IMG/VR virus record: IMGVR_UViG_3300044904_000147
Location: 1 to 39,622 of that record
Direction: 5' to 3' (one strand)
Length of the DNA stretch: 39,622 nucleotides
Source of the DNA: a virus
The translations under genes were made by a program, and so were the position numbers. The notes under the pieces are model-generated. The model was given only the letters and a program-made list of their open reading frames with translations, was not told the origin of the DNA and did no database searches. Shown here in pieces: positions 16,573-23,612 of the stretch. How positions within the stretch are numbered: position 1 is the first letter of the stretch; every line of letters starts with the position of its first letter.

Positions 16573-18666
16573 TCACGCAATCGCCATTTCTGTGTGAGAC
16601 GCCCACGCGGTGTGGACATCATCGATACTCTTGGGCATCAGCTTATGAAGCGTCACAAAGTCCTTACGAATCTGTGTATAACTTCCTTGTGGTCCAACTA
16701 GATAGCGGTCGTCATGGTGCGGAAGGATGCCGCTCTTAGCTAACACCTGGCCAATGTAATCATCCTCCCACAACGTCTCGTATGATTCGGGCGAGTCAAC
16801 ATCGCCGTACACGGCCCGCATTGCCTTGCTTGACAACCAGTATCCGCTGCCACCCTGGCAGTACATGCGTCCGCGTGCCCACCCACTATAATCGTAAGCC
16901 TCGAATCCGCTGGCCATCAATTGATCTGGGCGCAGATACACATCGTCGTCAGTCTTGAACAGGAACTGATAGCCGCGCTCAAGGGCGAACTTGATCAGTG
17001 CCCTTGTCTTGTAGATCAGGCTGTTGTAATCATCGGGGCAATGCAGTGAGACGACGCCCGCCTCGCCAGACGTATCGCCGTCACCAACAAAGTGAAGCAC
17101 GTCCATTCCGGATGGCAGGTTCTGCATCCACGTTCTGCGCTGGGACCGCCGCAATTCCAGGTTGCGCCTTTGGTGGCAAGACAGAACGCCCACCAGCACT
17201 CTGACTTTTGAAGGATTAACTGGCTCGGTCAATCTAATCGCTTCATGGGCTTCTTGGCTGCTCGGTCCGATCCTGTCCGCGTACAATTCTCGGATTATCT
17301 TCGGCGTGCAGGCATGCAGCGTCACGAACTCATGGTTTTGTGGCAGTAAATGCACTGGCGCGTAATGTTCTTCATAGCCTGGAAGAAAACGCCTGTCGCC
17401 CACGCGTTTTAACCCGTGCTTGCGGATTGTGCTGCCCACCCACAGATCCTCGGCGTAGTGACTAACCGTATCATGGACAATCGCTTCCATCGCGCGCTTC
17501 GACAGCCAGTAGCCTGGGCCACCCGTGGAATAGTTTCCGTTGTCATTGGACAAAATACCGTCACCACGCGGCGACCATCCGAGCTGGTCGCAATTGCGAA
17601 AATCGGTGCGCATCAATCGATCGACATAAACGAATGTGTCCGAATCACATTTAAACAGCCATTCATAGCCGCGCTCCAACGCCCAGCGGCAGATGCCCTG
17701 CATTTTGTGCGTCAGGCCGTCGTAGTTGTCAGCGACTTCCAGAAATACTTCGTCGGACAGTGGATCGCGTTTTGCCCCGCGCCCATAGAAAAATCGAAAG
17801 TCCACGCCAGGGAGGGCCTTAACATCCTTGGCCCAAGTTTCACGGACTGCTTCATACGGATTTTCCTGCCGGTTGGCGAAAGCGTTATCGTGAACATTTA
17901 GTTTTCCCACCAGCAAAGGATGCTTGCCGTACTCGAATTTCCAGCATGCCGGCACGGCGAAGAGGATTTTCTCTTGCTTTATCGGCTCGGCTGTAGCGTA
18001 CTGGATTCTTTCGCAGGCCCGCGACCTGCCATTTCCGATGTGCTTGACGAGGCGCTCCACGCCAAACGTTCCCACGTTGAATCCCAACTCTAGATATTTG
18101 CGTGAAATCGCGGCCTCATCGGTGCAGCCGTTATGGCCATAACCCACGATTGCGCCGTAGCTGCCGCCAATCAATTTGTAATCGGATAGCCGTCGCAGCG
18201 ATGGATTCGTGTTGAAGCCGCCCCAACCTTCCGCGCGCCAGTTTGGCTGCTGAATTGGAAACGGATACTTATCGTCGCGGATAATCGGATGCCCGTTGCA
18301 ATCATTTCCGCGCAGACTGACCGTGCTGATCTTCGGATATTTGTTCAGAATTTCCACGGAAGGATTGATGAAGGGTCCGCGCAGGGTTTCCCAATCGTCC
18401 TCTCCATGAAAGACCAGCTCGGTCTTGACGAGCTGATAGGCACGATCCATCGCGTAGATCATTCCCCGGCGCGGACCGTTTAGCCATGTCACTTTCCCGA
18501 GTTCCGGCATCTTGGAAATGAATGCGGGCTTATCAGAGGGTGAATCCTCGGAAATAATCGTTTCCACGGGGAACACGTCGGCATGCTGGATGAAACTCTT
18601 CAGCGTTGTTTCCAGTAGATCGAATCTCTGGCAGGAGATGATCACCAGCGTGTAAACGATGGGCAT
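16573..18666 (-). CDS. Tri-modular glycosyltransferase
   Basis: A 697-aa protein with three consecutive GT-A-like glycosyltransferase modules. Module 1 (1-228) is GT2-like: TLVIISCQRFDLLETTL, then a GEDDW acidic motif at 88-92. Module 2 (233-460) is GT31/galactosyltransferase-like: ERGYEWLFKCDSDTFVY with DxD at 341-343, GYWLS and EDLWVG at 406-411. Module 3 (487-690) repeats it: ALERGYQFLFKTDDDVYL, SGYWLS and EDDYIG. DxD motifs bind metal and the sugar nucleotide. It follows the methyltransferase gene by 1 bp. Possible targets are the virion, the host surface, or a nucleotide; none can be chosen from sequence. Phages rarely encode three such modules in one gene. Confidence 0.9.
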   Translation of the reverse strand: MPIVYTLVIISCQRFDLLETTLKSFIQHADVFPVETIISEDSPSDKPAFISKMPELGKVTWLNGPRRGMIYAMDRAYQLVKTELVFHGEDDWETLRGPFINPSVEILNKYPKISTVSLRGNDCNGHPIIRDDKYPFPIQQPNWRAEGWGGFNTNPSLRRLSDYKLIGGSYGAIVGYGHNGCTDEAAISRKYLELGFNVGTFGVERLVKHIGNGRSRACERIQYATAEPIKQEKILFAVPACWKFEYGKHPLLVGKLNVHDNAFANRQENPYEAVRETWAKDVKALPGVDFRFFYGRGAKRDPLSDEVFLEVADNYDGLTHKMQGICRWALERGYEWLFKCDSDTFVYVDRLMRTDFRNCDQLGWSPRGDGILSNDNGNYSTGGPGYWLSKRAMEAIVHDTVSHYAEDLWVGSTIRKHGLKRVGDRRFLPGYEEHYAPVHLLPQNHEFVTLHACTPKIIRELYADRIGPSSQEAHEAIRLTEPVNPSKVRVLVGVLSCHQRRNLELRRSQRRTWMQNLPSGMDVLHFVGDGDTSGEAGVVSLHCPDDYNSLIYKTRALIKFALERGYQFLFKTDDDVYLRPDQLMASGFEAYDYSGWARGRMYCQGGSGYWLSSKAMRAVYGDVDSPESYETLWEDDYIGQVLAKSGILPHHDDRYLVGPQGSYTQIRKDFVTLHKLMPKSIDDVHTAWASHTEMAIA

Positions 18667-18667
18667 T

Positions 18668-19378
18668 TCAGTTTGTGAAAACCAGTCCTGGCTGCTGAAT
18701 GCTGAAATCGACCTCTGTTAGACGCAGATCGAGGCAATGCTTATAAAGTTTTCTGACTTTTGAAATCGTCGCGGCTGCTTCCGCGCAATCCGCAATCCAC
18801 TTGGCATGCAGGCTGACGTACAGCGTCGGCCTGTACTTCTCGAAAAAGTTGATGTCCCGCAGGGCCAGCGCTTCCGCGCCCTCGATGTCCATCTTGACGA
18901 ATAGAGGATCGTTGGGCCGGTAGAAATCATCGCGGGCCACGTTTTCCTCGAAAAACGATGTCAACGTGCAGCAGTTGACCCCAAACTGGTAAAAGTTCTC
19001 GCTGATGCGCGTGCAAGAATGCCCCAACAATCCGGTCGAATCGACTCCCAGTTTGGCGATGCCATCATGGTCAAGAATGGCGCGTTCGTAGACCTTGACG
19101 TTCTCGATTCCGTTCGCTTCGATGTTGCGCTTCAACCATCTGAAAGCAATCGGATCAGGCTCGATCGCGTAACAGTGTTTCGCCAGTTCGCTGGCGTAAA
19201 GGACGGTCGGGCCGATCCATGCGCCTACATCGAGGTAATTGGTGGCCGGCGTCAAAAAGCTATCGAAAATCCGGAATGTTTCCGGCTCCCACTCTCCGGA
19301 TTGCACGGACTCCCAATACTCCCTGCCCTCTTCCCGCACAACAACCTCAAATTCATGCGTTCTATTGCGAACGTTCAC
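18668..19378 (-). CDS. FkbM-type SAM-dependent methyltransferase
   Basis: A 236-aa protein. The GTG at 19378 overlaps the stop of the HNH gene (GTGA), and an ATG at 19435 lies inside that gene, so the GTG is preferred. Motif I LDVGAWIG (about 49-56) and IEPDP (about 72-76) form the AdoMet pocket. Later come LFVKMDIEGAE, a diagnostic FkbM segment, and a LYVSLH strand. FkbM enzymes methylate sugars or small molecules, so coupling with the glycosyltransferase suggests a methylated glycan. The substrate cannot be read from sequence. Confidence 0.9.
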   Translation of the reverse strand: MNVRNRTHEFEVVVREEGREYWESVQSGEWEPETFRIFDSFLTPATNYLDVGAWIGPTVLYASELAKHCYAIEPDPIAFRWLKRNIEANGIENVKVYERAILDHDGIAKLGVDSTGLLGHSCTRISENFYQFGVNCCTLTSFFEENVARDDFYRPNDPLFVKMDIEGAEALALRDINFFEKYRPTLYVSLHAKWIADCAEAAATISKVRKLYKHCLDLRLTEVDFSIQQPGLVFTN

Positions 19379-19773
19379 CGCGGCACTCCCGAGAGATGTT
19401 CCCTTGCCGTGCGGCGATCGTGGCATTCTTTGCACAAACCCGTCAGATTGGACTCATCGAAGAAATCGCCGCCCCGACCAATCCACAAGCGCGCATCAAT
19501 CTGGTGATCCGCAACGGTGGAAGGCTGCTTCCCGCATTCCGTGCAGGTCGGGTAACGGAACAGCACGTTCAAGCGCACCCAATGCCATCGCTGCGTATGG
19601 TACAGTTTGCGAATCGGATCAGCGCTGCGTTCCTGGCTGTACCGCTGGTCCAAACCCGCTTGATGCGCGGCGCAATATCTCGCCGGAGTCGTCTGCCGGC
19701 AACCAGGATAGCTGCACGGCCGGGGAGTTTTTGGGGTTCCCCGCCGGTGCATTTCATTCTCTACCTGGAGCAT
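19375..19773 (-). CDS. HNH endonuclease
   Basis: A 132-aa protein. A first Cys cluster (CSYPGCRQTTPARYCAAH) precedes the HNH core: CTECG, then VADHQIDARLWIGRGGDFFDESNL and GLCKECHDRRT. The pattern CxxC...DH...N...CxxCH is complete. HNH proteins near terminase genes in siphophages often assist terminase; the gene is two genes upstream of terS here. It is coupled to the methyltransferase gene by a GTGA overlap. Two starts are possible (19773 or 19752). Confidence 0.88.
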   Translation of the reverse strand: MLQVENEMHRRGTPKTPRPCSYPGCRQTTPARYCAAHQAGLDQRYSQERSADPIRKLYHTQRWHWVRLNVLFRYPTCTECGKQPSTVADHQIDARLWIGRGGDFFDESNLTGLCKECHDRRTAREHLSGVPR

Positions 19774-19818
19774 CTTCGCCGCCCTTTGGCCTGTAGGTGC
19801 CGGAGAGAGGAAAATCGT

Positions 19819-20091
19819 TCACACCATTTGTTCCGAGCAAAACTTTGGCCCCAGGCCGAGGCGTTCGGAGTACATCGCGGAAGTGCCAACCATGGCCCAC
19901 AGAGCCCTTTTGGACACATCAGGGGCGCGCAGAATGGTGCTGCCATTCAACCACTTTGTGCCGGGATTTTTGGCGACGAGGGCTTTGGCTTGATCTACTG
20001 GAAGGTAATAAGAACTTGACCGATCAGCAAGGATGACCTGGATCTGTTTAGCGATAGCTCTGCCTCAAGAAAAGTCGCCGCTCACTGACAT
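19819..20091 (-). pseudogene. Small ORF interrupted by an in-frame TGA
   Basis: Reading from an ATG at 20091 gives eight codons, then a TGA at 20067-20065, then 81 sense codons to a TGA at 19821-19819. The long part looks protein-like (IQVILADRSSSYYLPVDQA, NPGTKWLNGSTILRAP) and has no ATG, GTG or TTG near its beginning. It lies in a gap between the HNH gene and the NrdR-ribbon-like gene and no other ORF fits there. It may be a nonsense-mutated gene, a UGA read-through, or a gene with a rare start codon. No family was recognised. Confidence 0.5.
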
Positions 20092-20130
20092 TTGCCCCGG
20101 CGTGGGGATGCAACATTTACGTCCTTCACT

Positions 20131-20158
20131 GGCCCCGCGTCGGGGCAGGCACGGGGCC
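20131..20158 (-). other. GC-rich inverted repeat
   Basis: Seven-base arms (GGCCCCG/CGGGGCC) enclose a 14-base loop. It stands between the NrdR-ribbon-like gene and the interrupted ORF. No U-tract follows on either strand. It could be a transcription pause or a leader structure for the next operon. Confidence 0.35.
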
Positions 20159-20216
20159 GCGAAGGAGGAGGTTATGTGTCAATCTGACCGTAGAGTGTGC
20201 TTTGGATACAATAATG

Positions 20217-20420
20217 TCAAGACTGCTGGAGGATTTGCCGCATGAGGCGTCTATATATTGTGGTGGTGGTCGTAACGATGATTTCCCTGGTCGTAAATCG
20301 CTCGCCGCACTTCTGGCATTTCCTTCTTCTGCGGGTATGTTCGCCATCGCCGGATCCCACGTCGCGAACGTCGACGACCCTGGTGTGGCTTCCGCAAATG
20401 GGGCAATAGCGAGCCTTCAC
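20217..20420 (-). CDS. NrdR-like zinc-ribbon protein (ribbon only)
   Basis: A 67-aa protein with CPICGS near the N-terminus, then [17 protein letters not shown]. These are the CxxC pairs and Arg-rich loop of the NrdR zinc ribbon, which binds NrdR boxes in ribonucleotide reductase promoters. The ATP-cone that makes up the rest of NrdR (about 150 aa) is missing. GTG start at 20420 with GGGAGG eight bases upstream, inside the end of the previous gene. It could repress or redirect host nrd genes or phage promoters; this is inference. Confidence 0.75.
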   Translation of the reverse strand: MKARYCPICGSHTRVVDVRDVGSGDGEHTRRRRKCQKCGERFTTREIIVTTTTTIYRRLMRQILQQS

Positions 20421-20424
20421 GTCT

Positions 20425-20667
20425 TCATCCTCCCGCGCCCGTGGCGCAGCGCCAATGCGCGATTAAGCCCTTCCATCTACAAGGCTCAAAGCCGCGTGCC
20501 ATGCGAATTTTGTTGGTCAATGCTTTCTGGAACCTGCGGATGTGCGGAACATTTCCCACATCTCGCATAGAGTCCAGTTCCAACGACTTTATATCGGCCA
20601 TTAAAGCCCGGTCGAGATAGTTAAGTTCCTTGGGTGTAAAAGTAATTGTCACCGTTTTCTCGCCCAT
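20425..20667 (-). CDS. Hypothetical protein (80 aa)
   Basis: The ATG at 20667 has a strong Shine-Dalgarno (GGAGGAGG four bases upstream), which is why I prefer it to a start at 20703. The N-terminal half reads [21 protein letters not shown], which suggests a strand then helices, and the C-terminus is basic. Not recognised. Its stop lies 5 bp before the NrdR-ribbon-like gene, so the two form a pair. Confidence 0.7.
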   Translation of the reverse strand: MGEKTVTITFTPKELNYLDRALMADIKSLELDSMRDVGNVPHIRRFQKALTNKIRMARGFEPCRWKGLIAHWRCATGAGG

Positions 20668-20814
20668 CTTTCCTCCTCCCGCGCCCGCGGTGCTCGAAAC
20701 CATGCCGATACCGTGTGTGGCTATTCTTTGTCAATTGTAAATCTTAACTTGTGGACCCTCATGTGCCTCTCCTGCCGATCTTACGTGGCTGCCGTCTATC
20801 GGCGTCAACGGCCC

Positions 20815-20970
20815 TCACTCGTCTGAGCCAGAACAGCCGAATCCGTTGTGCTTAAAGCTAGTGGTGGAAACACGAACGCTCCCATAAGGGCATTGATAAT
20901 GGAACGTGTTACCCACGGCATCTTCACCCGGAACCAGCATTGGCTCAGATATTTTCGTGTCAAGTGGCAT
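20815..20970 (-). CDS. Possible small Cys-containing protein (51 aa)
   Basis: ATG at 20970 with GGAGG immediately before it (spacing shorter than usual). The peptide begins MPLDTKISEPMLVPGED and has two Cys near its end. Longer in-frame starts run into low-complexity sequence and were not used. The region is poorly occupied, so this is a tentative call. Confidence 0.35.
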   Translation of the reverse strand: MPLDTKISEPMLVPGEDAVGNTFHYQCPYGSVRVSTTSFKHNGFGCSGSDE

Positions 20971-21274
20971 CACCTCCAATTTGCTGCGCTCGAAACTCTC
21001 TGCCGCTCGGGGGCCGCCACTCGGGGAACAAGGCCCGTTAGGCCAGGTTCTCATTAACGGCCCCCTATGCGGCTTCGGTTGCTGGCCGCGCCGCGTCCGC
21101 ACGGCTGCTTTGCGAGTACCGGATAAATTCACGGCTCGCGGAGCTATCCACGCCGCAGCAACCAAACTCTTTTAGGCCGGGGGAGCCGCTAGAGACGGCA
21201 AGAGCTATATAGCTTCCCGACGACTCCCCCGCCTTCCCGCGATGGCTGGCCAACTTCCGATCGTTGCTTTCGCG
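20971..21274. other. Gene-poor stretch with strong inverted repeats
   Basis: About 300 bp with no convincing gene on either strand; a 62-codon minus ORF (21065-21253) has no good ribosome binding site and no recognisable content. The stretch holds an imperfect hairpin spanning 21179-21230: seven-base outer arms (GGGGGAG/CTCCCCC) and a perfect 12-bp inner palindrome (AGCTATATAGCT). A second bulged repeat (GGCCCGTTA with TAACGGCC) lies near 21026-21062. It could hold an origin, a structured RNA or a recombination site; none can be proved here. Confidence 0.45.
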
Positions 21275-21481
21275 CTAGGCGGAACGCTCCAACACCGCCA
21301 AACATCTCCGGCATGCGTGGGACAGTGGCATATTTACGGTCATGCGGTAATTCGGCTTAACCCGCAGTCCACACAGCGGCCAACTAAGTTCCCCTATGCG
21401 AATGACCGTGCCGCGATATTCTTCTCCTGGTTCACAAACCAGATGTAATTTATTCCCCGCCGAAAATTGCGCATATCTCAT
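21275..21481 (-). CDS. Small Cys/His-rich protein (68 aa)
   Basis: The ATG at 21481 has AAGGAG six bases upstream and follows the Lar-like stop. The sequence has LHLVCEPGEEY near the start, SWPLCGLR in the middle, and HACRRCLAVL near the end, so one zinc site of His/Cys ligands is likely. Small proteins of this W..CG..C..C type are common in phage early regions; no function was recognised. Confidence 0.72.
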   Translation of the reverse strand: MRYAQFSAGNKLHLVCEPGEEYRGTVIRIGELSWPLCGLRVKPNYRMTVNMPLSHACRRCLAVLERSA

Positions 21482-21484
21482 CAC

Positions 21485-21709
21485 TCACTCCTTCGCCTTC
21501 CCGGGCTGGGCGGAACGGTAATTCCAGTTATTCAATGCTCTCCGTGAAGTTGTTCCCGTTACCTGCGGATTTGCAAGACAAGCATCATTCACACAGGAAA
21601 CCATTCGTTTCCTTGGACCCCCGCCGTGCCAAGGTTCTATCGTCGGCTGACTACCACAAAAGGGACACGGCAATGCTGCATGGATTCCCACTACATACTC
21701 AGTTTTCAC
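21485..21709 (-). CDS. Lar-like restriction-alleviation zinc-finger protein
   Basis: A 74-aa protein. The core is ALPCPFCGSQP, then SCVNDACLAN and ALNNWNYRS near the end: the CPFCG...C..C...A...WN.R signature of the Lar family. Lar of the Rac prophage modulates host type I restriction; members of the wider family are found in many phages without proven function. GTG at 21709 overlaps the previous stop (GTGA) and is preceded by GGGAGG. Confidence 0.78.
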   Translation of the reverse strand: MKTEYVVGIHAALPCPFCGSQPTIEPWHGGGPRKRMVSCVNDACLANPQVTGTTSRRALNNWNYRSAQPGKAKE

Positions 21710-22347
21710 TTTCCACCTCCCGCCTTCTCGGGCGCTGGCTTCGTTCCCAACGAACGCGTGGACTGGCAAAATCCCGTTCCGTTGGTAATCGTGCCCGAGG
21801 ACGGTGATTCCGAAAATGGGTCCGTTGCGGGCGCTGGCTGCTTCAGCGCCGCATTGTGCGCGTTAATCCGGTCAAGACCAACAATCACTTCGTCTGGTGT
21901 ACCAAAGTCCACTTCGGGGATTGGCTCCGCTGGTTCGCTGGGCGCGGGCGTTTCTACGCCGGGACAGTATTCCTCACAACAGCCTTGGCAATGCTTGTGA
22001 CGACGCGGACCAAGATACAGTTTTAGCTTGGTCTGCGAGGGTGCCCGGGCGAGAAGGTTGGCAAACGCTTCCCATTGTGGGGCTAGGTTGCTTCCATCAA
22101 ATTTCATTCCGGCCTTATCAGCAATTCCAGCCAGTTCGTATCCTGTAAGTACCTTTGTCTGCGAGGATGCGGGGCACTCCAGTTCGCGGATCGTATCCTG
22201 CGCTCGAACTCCTACTCCATCTTCGACACCGCTACGCTTCAATTCGGTAGCTAGTTCGCCTGTAAATCCGTTATTCGCAATCACCCGTGAGCAGGCGGCA
22301 GCAAACTCGCGCAGTTGTTTTAACGACTTTAATTGTTCGCTGTTCAT
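21706..22347 (-). CDS. Hypothetical 213-aa protein with CxxC and Pro-rich tail
   Basis: ATG at 22347 with GGAGGAAG and an ATGA overlap. Residues 1-110 look globular and helical (NSEQLKSLKQLREFAAACSR, then TGYELAGIADKAGM, and WEAFANLLARA). Residues 110-150 hold a Cys/His patch (HKHCQGCCEEYCPG). The rest is Pro/Ala/Glu/Thr-rich and probably disordered. Not recognised. Its stop is coupled to the Lar-like gene. Confidence 0.75.
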   Translation of the reverse strand: MNSEQLKSLKQLREFAAACSRVIANNGFTGELATELKRSGVEDGVGVRAQDTIRELECPASSQTKVLTGYELAGIADKAGMKFDGSNLAPQWEAFANLLARAPSQTKLKLYLGPRRHKHCQGCCEEYCPGVETPAPSEPAEPIPEVDFGTPDEVIVGLDRINAHNAALKQPAPATDPFSESPSSGTITNGTGFCQSTRSLGTKPAPEKAGGGK

Positions 22348-22523
22348 GGCTTCCTCCGCACCAATTCTCTCTCCACCGTCATCACCCAATACTTCCGCTT
22401 GCACACTCCCGAGATGCAGCGATAAACGCGGCAAACGCCACCTCTACACAAAGCCATCGCTCCAGAACAATCTGGGCATTGGGTGTTAATAGATGGCAGC
22501 CATTCATGTTTGTGAGCGCTCAT
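22344..22523 (-). CDS. Small zinc-ribbon-like protein (59 aa)
   Basis: The ATG at 22523 overlaps the upstream stop and its own stop overlaps the next start (ATGA at both ends). The sequence has CPDCSGAMALC, VCRVYRC and VCKRKYW, six Cys in pairs, so one or two zinc sites are likely. No family was recognised. Confidence 0.72.
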   Translation of the reverse strand: MSAHKHEWLPSINTQCPDCSGAMALCRGGVCRVYRCISGVCKRKYWVMTVERELVRRKP

Positions 22524-22786
22524 GGCTTCCCCCACTCGCGCTTGAGTAATTCCACGGTCACGCGCACTTTGTCACCAACGAGAAACTTTGCCGGAACATT
22601 TGGCTTATTAACGTAGACCTTCACGCAGACTACATTGAACGGGGAATTTTGACGGTCAAGGGGAAAACCGGCCGGTGCCACGTCGAGGCTAATACCGACG
22701 CGATCGAGGCGTTGAAGAAGCTCCAACCAATCATCGCGCTCAATCTCCGTTTCGTATGCTTCCTTGAACTTCGCCTTACTTGCCAT
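22520..22786 (-). CDS. Hypothetical 88-aa protein containing an antisense integrase fragment
   Basis: ATG at 22786 with GGGGGGA upstream; the stop overlaps the next start. The first 20 residues (ASKAKFKEAYETEIERDDW) and the last 38 (VKVYVNKPNVPAKFLVGD) look native. The middle 27-30 codons (22641-22723) are the reverse complement of an integrase coding segment: the plus strand there reads LTVKGKTGR...ANTDAIEALKKL. The reading frame passes through the insert without a stop, so the gene may still be expressed as a chimera. No known family was recognised. Confidence 0.7.
   Translation of the reverse strand: MASKAKFKEAYETEIERDDWLELLQRLDRVGISLDVAPAGFPLDRQNSPFNVVCVKVYVNKPNVPAKFLVGDKVRVTVELLKREWGKP
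22641..22723 (+). repeat. Integrase-derived fragment, opposite strand to the resident integrase
   Basis: The plus-strand translation matches residues 218-244 of the resident integrase in 22 of 27 positions, while the DNA matches in 58 of 81 aligned bases. Most differences are at third codon positions, so the donor was a diverged working integrase rather than a recent copy of this one. It lies antisense inside a small gene. Fragment length is about 80-90 bp and the exact edges are uncertain. Confidence 0.85.
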
Positions 22787-23054
22787 TGGTCCCCCCCAGT
22801 AGATTCTTCTTCGCGGCGTCCCACGCTGCCATTTGCTTGCCAAATTCGTTCTGGAAATGAGGGTCGCCAAGTTCCTCTTCTCCCCGCATCACCTGCCCCG
22901 CCGCCAGCAGCGGCCCCAGTTCGCGCTGGAGCACTTCGGCCTGAACTTCTTTTGCGGAACGAGGGTCATTAGTACGTGACCACTTCTCAAAGGCGGCATC
23001 CAACTCTTGTGCCACCCTCTCTAACACCTTGTCACTCCACGCTTGGTCACTCAT
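22776..23054 (-). CDS. Hypothetical helical protein (92 aa)
   Basis: The ATG at 23054 overlaps the upstream stop (ATGA); the stop overlaps the next gene by 11 bp. Predicted mostly helical: WSDKVLERVAQELDAAFEKW, then VQAEVLQRELGPLLAAGQV, and FGKQMAAWDAAKKN. Not recognised. Confidence 0.75.
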   Translation of the reverse strand: MSDQAWSDKVLERVAQELDAAFEKWSRTNDPRSAKEVQAEVLQRELGPLLAAGQVMRGEEELGDPHFQNEFGKQMAAWDAAKKNLLGGTNGK

Positions 23055-23224
23055 GTCTTCCTCCCTGCTCGCGGGCCGATCTCGCGCTGGGCACGGTTGT
23101 AACCCTCACGCGCTGCTATCCGTAGCGCCATACCAATCTCATGGAGCTGTTGACGCTCGTTTTTGAAGCCAATCAGCCGTTCGGCTGTACGAATCCATCT
23201 ACCGTATTTCGCTCTCTTCGCCAT
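23051..23224 (-). CDS. Hypothetical basic protein (57 aa)
   Basis: ATG at 23224 preceded by GGGAG, and its TGA overlaps the next ATG. The peptide is basic and helical (KRAKYGRWIRTAERLIG, then a helix ending MALRIAAREGYNRA). It shares 52 bp with the 3' end of the upstream gene, an unusually long overlap. Coding status is supported by the overlap pattern and the helical composition. Function unknown. Confidence 0.65.
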   Translation of the reverse strand: MAKRAKYGRWIRTAERLIGFKNERQQLHEIGMALRIAAREGYNRAQREIGPRAGRKT

Positions 23225-23421
23225 TGCTCCCTCACTTGCCCCGCTGGCTCAACCAAATGCTCGGTCAGGTCCGCTTCACCCTTCCACCAAATTTCTACCT
23301 GTCCCTGCTCCAAGCCTTCGCCGTAATCAATTTTTCCCTTGGCCCAATGCTCGCCGGCATGGCCCGCTTCGAGCGTGCAGCGCAACTCCTGGGATTCAAT
23401 CCATTTCACTCCGCACTTCAC
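23173..23421 (-). CDS. Hypothetical 82-aa protein with Cys/His motif
   Basis: The GTG at 23421 overlaps the stop of the zinc-ribbon gene (GTGA). The N-terminal part reads CGVKWIESQELRCTLEAGH, then GEHWAKGKIDYG and VEIWWKGEAD. The Cys..Cys..EAGH..EH pattern recurs in small phage proteins and may hold a metal. Function unknown. Confidence 0.72.
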   Translation of the reverse strand: MKCGVKWIESQELRCTLEAGHAGEHWAKGKIDYGEGLEQGQVEIWWKGEADLTEHLVEPAGQVREQWRRERNTVDGFVQPNG

Positions 23422-23612
23422 GTTCGCATCACTAGTGCTGGATAAGCTGGAGTCGGCCGGCGCAGCGTCTCCAATCTCGCTTGCGCTGGCCCTACCCGCA
23501 TTTCCGCTTTCAGTTCGTCGCGGCATTCATCGCACAACGCGATTACAACGCCGCGGCCGGGGGCGATGCGCAAGGTCTTTTCGCAGAGTCCGCAGATAAG
23601 GCGTGCAGGCAT
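23418..23612 (-). CDS. Small zinc-ribbon protein (64 aa)
   Basis: ATG at 23612 with GGAGGAAG upstream. Two CxxC pairs are visible: ICGLCEKTL near the N-terminus and ALCDECRDEL about 20 residues later, spacing typical of a zinc ribbon. It starts 70 bp inside the end of the winged-helix gene, in another frame. Likely DNA- or protein-binding; target unknown. Confidence 0.72.
   Translation of the reverse strand: MPARLICGLCEKTLRIAPGRGVVIALCDECRDELKAEMRVGPAQARLETLRRPTPAYPALVMRT

Noticed and set aside
20174-20245. A 23-codon plus-strand ORF with a very strong Shine-Dalgarno site (AAGGAGG five bases before the ATG).
   Set aside because: It is tiny, antisense in direction to the operon, and reads into the opposite strand of the NrdR-ribbon-like gene. 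The site may be chance in GC-rich sequence.
20706-20734. A possible minus-strand promoter with a perfect TTGACA.
   Set aside because: The matching -10 region (GTATCG or TATCGG) is poor at 17 or 18 bp spacing, so I could not support it.
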